From a virus: a stretch of 64,000 nucleotides of DNA. Positions 60,601-64,000 of the stretch are shown piece by piece (within the stretch, counting starts at the first letter, position 1; each line of letters opens with the position of its first letter). The DNA lies in the IMG/VR virus record IMGVR_UViG_3300044996_000496, positions 1 to 64,000 of that record; one strand, given 5' to 3'. A model generated the notes under the pieces. It saw only the letters and a program-made list of their open reading frames with translations. It was not told where the DNA came from and did not search any database. The position numbers and the translations under genes are program-made.

Positions 60601-63479
60601 GAATGGACAGGCTTGCAGAATCTATAGACAAAATTGGTGAGAAACGAGCCACTCAATTTTTAGGCATGAGTGAAGATGAGTTCCAGGCATTTACTGATAA
60701 ATACGTTGAAGCTGGGGCCAAAATAGTAGAAAGCGCAAGAATACAAATTCGCGAAGCTGATAAATTAAGGGCCAGTTATGAAAGTTTTGGGTTAGGTTAC
60801 GACAAAGTTGGAAGATCTATAGAGACATACGAGAGTGCGGTTGAGGCTTTAATTTCTAAGCAAATTCAACTTAGAGCTGCGGAATATGCTTCAAATAAAT
60901 CAGCTGGAATTTATATGGAAACTATGGCTAAATTAAATAATAGAATGGGTGACGCTGCTAGCCGTGCAGAATTGTGGGAGGAAGTTTTAGAAAGAATAGA
61001 TCATGCATTTGGGACTGCAGTAGGGGCTGGTCCTGGTGGCACGAGGTTTGGCACAAGTTTTGGTTTACCAGAAGGTGGTTATGTTGAGGCGGACGGCAGA
61101 AGTCAGCTTGAAGTCCTTCAAAAACTTGAAGAAGAAAAGACAAAAGTATCTGGAGAAGCAAATAAAAAAAGAATTCAGGAGGAAATAGATAGGTTTAGAA
61201 CATTTATTTCTGAGGCTCATGCCTATTTATCATTTTATAATAATGTAGTTTCAAGAGCTTTAAATGATCCAAAAATGGCCGCGGAACTTAATCTTGATAA
61301 AATTATTCCAAGAATTGAGGCAATTAAAAAATCATATAGTGAACTTGGATTTACTGAGAGTGATCGAACAATGAAAGAAATTAATTTATTACAAGAAATG
61401 TTTTTTACGCTTAAAGTGCTTAAACCTCTTTATGAAGCTAACGTCAATAAGCAGCGTGAAACTGCTGCTACTTTGCGCGAGCAGTCTTATTTGTTTGATG
61501 AAGAACGCGCAAAAATGGAAGGAATAAATAAATTAGCAAGTCATTATGGCGGATCTCTCATTGGTACTTATAGAGAACGATTAAACGCAATCGATCAAAC
61601 ACTTGCTAAAGAAATTGAGGAAACTAATTTAAAGGAAGATTTAACAGATAGTCAAAAAACATATAATAATATGATATCAACGAGTAATGCATTGCACTCT
61701 AAGAGTGTTGCTTTACTTGAATATGAGTATGAAGTTAGGGAACGCAATCTTGCAAAAATTGAAAAATTGTTAAATAATATTAATAGTGCAGAATTGAGTA
61801 GTATTAAGATGCGCGGGAATATGCAGAAAGCATTTGCAATTACCGAGTCTCAAAGAGCAAAGCAAAAAATAAATGAAATTAATGAAGAAATAAGATTAAA
61901 TGATTATTTAACAAATCTTAAAGCTAGAGTTATAAAAAGTGCTGGATTTGATCCAGATGTTGAAGCTGAGTTGCTTAAAGATTTATACAAAGAGTCATAT
62001 TATACATTCGCTGATTATGAGAGAAAAAAGGCAGAGGTCGCTAACGAGGCCGCTGCTGCATATGTATCGGCTTGGTTAAAGGCTGCGGAAAGCGTTACTA
62101 GTGCTATTACTTCTATATTTGTTAATCTTCCAAGAAATAGATCAAGAATTTATGAATCTATTTATGACATGGAGGATAAGATATTTGAAAAAAGAAGAGA
62201 TATATTTGATCTTGAAAAACGACTTACTGAACAAGAGGAAAAATATGCTAACGCAAAAGATAAGACCGCAAGCGGAATAGCTATTGAAAATATTAATATG
62301 CAATTAGACGTTGAAAGACAAAGATTGGAAAGGTTAAATGATGAGATGTCTGATTTGCATGATTGGTGGAGGGCAATTTATAATACTGTTGGTGATGTTG
62401 CCACAAAAATAGCGGATATTTATGTAGAGTCAATTGCAGAGAATCTATCAAATGAAATGACGCAGTTGGTGAGCAGGGGCGCAAATGGTGGAATGATCGG
62501 GAAGATGGTTGAGGTTTTGGGAACTGTTGATAGGGCGCACTACGAGGCTCTGTCTACTCTTAAAACCGAAATGAGAAACGATAATTTTGAATTTCTTAAA
62601 CAAAAAAGAATGTGGGAACAGGAATACTTGAATAGGTTGCAATCCATTTATGCAGGTGCTCCAGGTGGAAGCAGGTCATATGCTGCTTCGATGCCGGGGA
62701 GTGGTGTAGTAATTGGAACCGGGGTTGGGGTTCGATCTCCTGGGTTTGCTAAAAAATATAACTATTCTAGCGATTTACCGTATGCCCCAGCCAACATAGC
62801 AAATGATTATAAAAGCATAATATCTGAAGGTGCAGAAAAAATTGGTGAACAAAAAATAGATCCCGATAAGGGAAAGTGGAAAGATGTTTTCGAGTATGCC
62901 GCGCAGCTTATGGCCGTTAGCATAGGGCAATCAATAGGTGGCGGGGGGCCTGGGGCTGGTACTGGTGCCGCCATAGGATCGGCGTTGGGAATGATGTCTC
63001 CGCTTGGCCCAGTTGGGTCTGTTTTGGGTGGTGGGCTTGGTGGCTGGTTGGGCGGGTTGTTTGATAAGTCAAATAAAAAAGATCCATTAAGAGATCCAAT
63101 TGTTGACAATACGGATGCAACTGATAAAAACACGGATGAGCTTTATAAAGTAAGTACAGCAATTAATGACTTAAGATCTGAAGTTATTAACGCTCCGTCT
63201 AGTTTTATTTTACCACCAGCTGCACGAATGCCGTTCTTTGCTAATGGTGGATATGTTTCTAGGGGTGGGGTTGGAGTTTTGCATAAAGGCGAAAGTGTTG
63301 TTCCAAGAGGCGTTGATATTGGCGGGATCCAAATTCACATTCATGGTAACGTAACAAATGATGTGATTGATCACGCCATAAAGAAAGCAAAAGATGAGTT
63401 TGGAAAAGTAAACATGTCTGATGATAGATTTTCAAATCAGAGAAGGCAGTCATCGGGTTCTAGGGCTAGAGTTTTGTAG
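57687..63479 (+). CDS. Tail tape measure protein (TP901-like)
   Basis: 1930 residues, TTG start. The N-terminal coiled coil (1-200) is followed by a TP901-type domain (about 250-540) with FEYELGQIHKVLPDLRADMDALRSSATEFS and YGLSIEETIGVIDKITYVQAKHAVTTQDLADSIKILG. Hydrophobic helices lie around 570-700, then long coiled coils, and a glycine-rich region near 1740-1790. With the usual 0.15 nm per residue the tail would be near 290 nm. It sets tail length and may aid DNA ejection. Confidence 0.93.
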   Translation: MANNIELVLSSKLTNFLAQLEVARSVFGKLTSEMKTDLDALSKRSAELLKAISQAKNTLAKKDPTGEMSKSMQRQSEKFKEQQSQLKLILRSLDSYAKKMERIATAAGNASAVFKTNKKVAGAMGRPEVQARFTATDPNLVLKLKDAFEAFNRALLAVIDTRKISVQTSIEHTKALKEELTALNVLTGRAKVVANAINNKNKATRDSAKATQSASVEQRDFANMMGVAIGKIIRYRIAYIALSRTVEAFKESANLFIKFEYELGQIHKVLPDLRADMDALRSSATEFSAKFGVDLLKVVDIMKIWAQQGYEVNDLNQLTEITLRAVVGAGLDTTQAVEMLTATMRQYGLSIEETIGVIDKITYVQAKHAVTTQDLADSIKILGATAAVVGVSIDEFLGHVAAMGEVTRKSGNAVAQSLKTIYARIYRPEAIKQFQNLGIAVRSSLTEIRPVSDILFDLKQQWDGLTQAQKLNIAMAAGGVRRYADFIAMMETYDVALKAASESATSIGYSQRMMSIEMDLLYRKMEQAKASVKAWGQEYGKNSTAKLVEFLVASQRAADNMGLLSKGAAKGAASFSVFAVKVAAGFGAMAAMRVGIRELNKLMIRSVASTGVWNFGLGSLAKAYINVGKNAKDMARSARIAELDIRVLNVGMSRAEIAALKFGTAIRIASINVLAFVSRVVIAAGALVALAAKFAVWTLVATGVSYVLEKIIKKFTKAKVEIKEFDDSVFDTIVTTKDAIDAYDKQASRGQMLSNQIKKMADLYDGVNAGSNEHKYILIEMIGTIQKLNSVLGTNIEFNGDTKKLLDDLNNAEKKRIDYLNDRVEKEEKLLLIQIKNQRASLSGKITSYRKAGQALDELYNKARLFEVNDTNILSKLRGELKDPDKLGRDLSQQLNEVFKGTDIKFEFEPFAFGYDEFKNTIAAAEKDLIDYGIVSEETMHRIDKAWEDYYTNVLQYASDVDAEAIMVAQERMDRLAESIDKIGEKRATQFLGMSEDEFQAFTDKYVEAGAKIVESARIQIREADKLRASYESFGLGYDKVGRSIETYESAVEALISKQIQLRAAEYASNKSAGIYMETMAKLNNRMGDAASRAELWEEVLERIDHAFGTAVGAGPGGTRFGTSFGLPEGGYVEADGRSQLEVLQKLEEEKTKVSGEANKKRIQEEIDRFRTFISEAHAYLSFYNNVVSRALNDPKMAAELNLDKIIPRIEAIKKSYSELGFTESDRTMKEINLLQEMFFTLKVLKPLYEANVNKQRETAATLREQSYLFDEERAKMEGINKLASHYGGSLIGTYRERLNAIDQTLAKEIEETNLKEDLTDSQKTYNNMISTSNALHSKSVALLEYEYEVRERNLAKIEKLLNNINSAELSSIKMRGNMQKAFAITESQRAKQKINEINEEIRLNDYLTNLKARVIKSAGFDPDVEAELLKDLYKESYYTFADYERKKAEVANEAAAAYVSAWLKAAESVTSAITSIFVNLPRNRSRIYESIYDMEDKIFEKRRDIFDLEKRLTEQEEKYANAKDKTASGIAIENINMQLDVERQRLERLNDEMSDLHDWWRAIYNTVGDVATKIADIYVESIAENLSNEMTQLVSRGANGGMIGKMVEVLGTVDRAHYEALSTLKTEMRNDNFEFLKQKRMWEQEYLNRLQSIYAGAPGGSRSYAASMPGSGVVIGTGVGVRSPGFAKKYNYSSDLPYAPANIANDYKSIISEGAEKIGEQKIDPDKGKWKDVFEYAAQLMAVSIGQSIGGGGPGAGTGAAIGSALGMMSPLGPVGSVLGGGLGGWLGGLFDKSNKKDPLRDPIVDNTDATDKNTDELYKVSTAINDLRSEVINAPSSFILPPAARMPFFANGGYVSRGGVGVLHKGESVVPRGVDIGGIQIHIHGNVTNDVIDHAIKKAKDEFGKVNMSDDRFSNQRRQSSGSRARVL

Positions 63480-63487
63480 GAGTACGT

Positions 63488-63922
63488 ATGTCAACAATAA
63501 ATCGTATGATGTTTCAGTATTATGATCCAGTTGCGGCACAGGTGTACTCGTTGACGTTGCCAATAAATCCAATTGAAGTTGATTTTGCCGAATCGTCAAA
63601 TTCAAACATTATTGATACAATAGATGGCGAGCCGATTGAGCAGTTGCCAGCTTTTGACTCAAGGCCAAGAACATTAACGTGGAACAATTTACCAAATAAA
63701 GATAAATATTTGGCAATGCTGCAATTTTTTAGAGATATGCAGGCTGTCGAGTCCGGTGGGCAAATGCAGAGACAGGATCTAGGAATTATTGTTGGCAATG
63801 TTTGGGAACCAATTAAAGTAATAGATGTTTCATATAGTTTAGGGAAAGGGCCTCCTTCAGCAAATAATTCTTTAAAATTTAATTCTTTGATTGTTAAATA
63901 CATAGTAAGGCAAAGCGAGTAA
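63488..63922 (+). CDS. Probable distal tail or tail-associated protein
   Basis: 144 residues behind TAGGAG. The pattern FQYYDPVAAQVYSLTLPINPIEVDF and IVGNVWEPIKVIDVSYSLGKGPPSANNSLKFNSLIVKY resembles small proteins that follow the tape measure in siphophages and contact the tail tip. No enzyme motif. Confidence 0.6.
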   Translation: MSTINRMMFQYYDPVAAQVYSLTLPINPIEVDFAESSNSNIIDTIDGEPIEQLPAFDSRPRTLTWNNLPNKDKYLAMLQFFRDMQAVESGGQMQRQDLGIIVGNVWEPIKVIDVSYSLGKGPPSANNSLKFNSLIVKYIVRQSE

Positions 63923-63934
63923 AGGATGGGTTAG

Positions 63935-64000
63935 ATGAAGTACGTAGCTTCGAGTGACGAAGTAAACAAAATACATGTTGCAAGAAGAAAGGTTCCTATT
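63935..64000 (+). CDS. Tail gene, truncated by the window end
   Basis: Starts at ATG 63935 after AAAGGATGGG; 22 residues are visible (MKYVASSDEVNKIHVARR...) and the frame is still open at the window edge. Position suggests a tail-tip or baseplate gene. Nothing further can be said. Confidence 0.5.
   Translation, partial: MKYVASSDEVNKIHVARRKVPI

Noticed and set aside
1-64000. tRNA genes and CRISPR arrays
   Set aside because: Most intergenic gaps are under 100 bases, and I see no cloverleaf-like segment and no spaced direct repeats with unique spacers. A tRNA-search program would settle this.
1-64000. Integrated prophage with attachment sites
   Set aside because: No integrase, excisionase or host-type flanking gene is visible, and no pair of long direct repeats was noticed.

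Overview
The window is a 64 kb piece of a tailed double-stranded DNA bacteriophage genome with HK97-type head genes and, most likely, a long non-contractile (siphovirus-like) tail. Gene order supports this: candidate small terminase, large terminase, portal, protease/scaffold, candidate decoration protein, major capsid protein, neck genes, tail terminator, tail tube, tail-assembly chaperone with a -1 frameshift extension, a 1930-residue tape measure protein, then the first distal-tail gene. No sheath gene is seen. No integrase, DNA polymerase, helicase or tRNA gene is visible, so the window is a partial genome and lifestyle is unresolved. Most of it is AT-rich, while roughly 0.6-3.8 kb is clearly GC-richer. 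The host is a bacterium of unknown identity. A lipobox, several Sec-type signal peptides and a peptidoglycan-type lysis enzyme support a bacterial host with an exported proteome.

Layout. 1-606 is a pyrimidine-rich leader without a convincing gene. 0.6-3.8 kb is a run of tiny, tightly overlapping, GC-rich genes (small membrane, zinc-ribbon and coiled-coil proteins), including a Lar-like gene with an in-frame amber codon. 3.8-10.6 kb holds about twenty small AT-rich early-type genes, an RNA ligase and a long nested hairpin. 10.6-12.4 kb holds a GH12-like endoglucanase lipoprotein, a TIGR02594-like endolysin, a perfect two-way terminator and an opposing exported protein. 12.7-20.3 kb is regulatory and metabolic: two sigma factors on opposite strands, a GroES-like co-chaperonin, a YAcAr/SLOG protein, a cREC-like receiver domain, a DHH phosphoesterase, ThyX, dUTPase and a cluster of 14-bp repeats.

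20.4-30.8 kb is a sugar cluster: glycosyltransferases, an FdtA/QdtA-like 3,4-ketoisomerase, two DegT-family aminotransferases, a NeuD/FdtC-like acyltransferase, a NovU/TylCIII-like C-methyltransferase, a second methyltransferase and an epimerase/reductase. It ends in a leftward arm with two more glycosyltransferases and a ClpP-like protease. 30.9-34.6 kb has small genes, an HD-domain protein with a decayed nucleotidyltransferase domain and a PD-(D/E)XK-like protein.

34.6-64 kb is the virion module. It has two unusual insertions. One is four exported proteins between portal and protease, where two paralogs flank two ConA-like proteins. The other is three glycosyltransferases between the major capsid gene and the neck genes. 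Together with the upstream sugar cluster, these suggest that the phage makes a modified amino- or branched deoxysugar and attaches it to its own particle or to the host surface. That is an inference from gene content and position.
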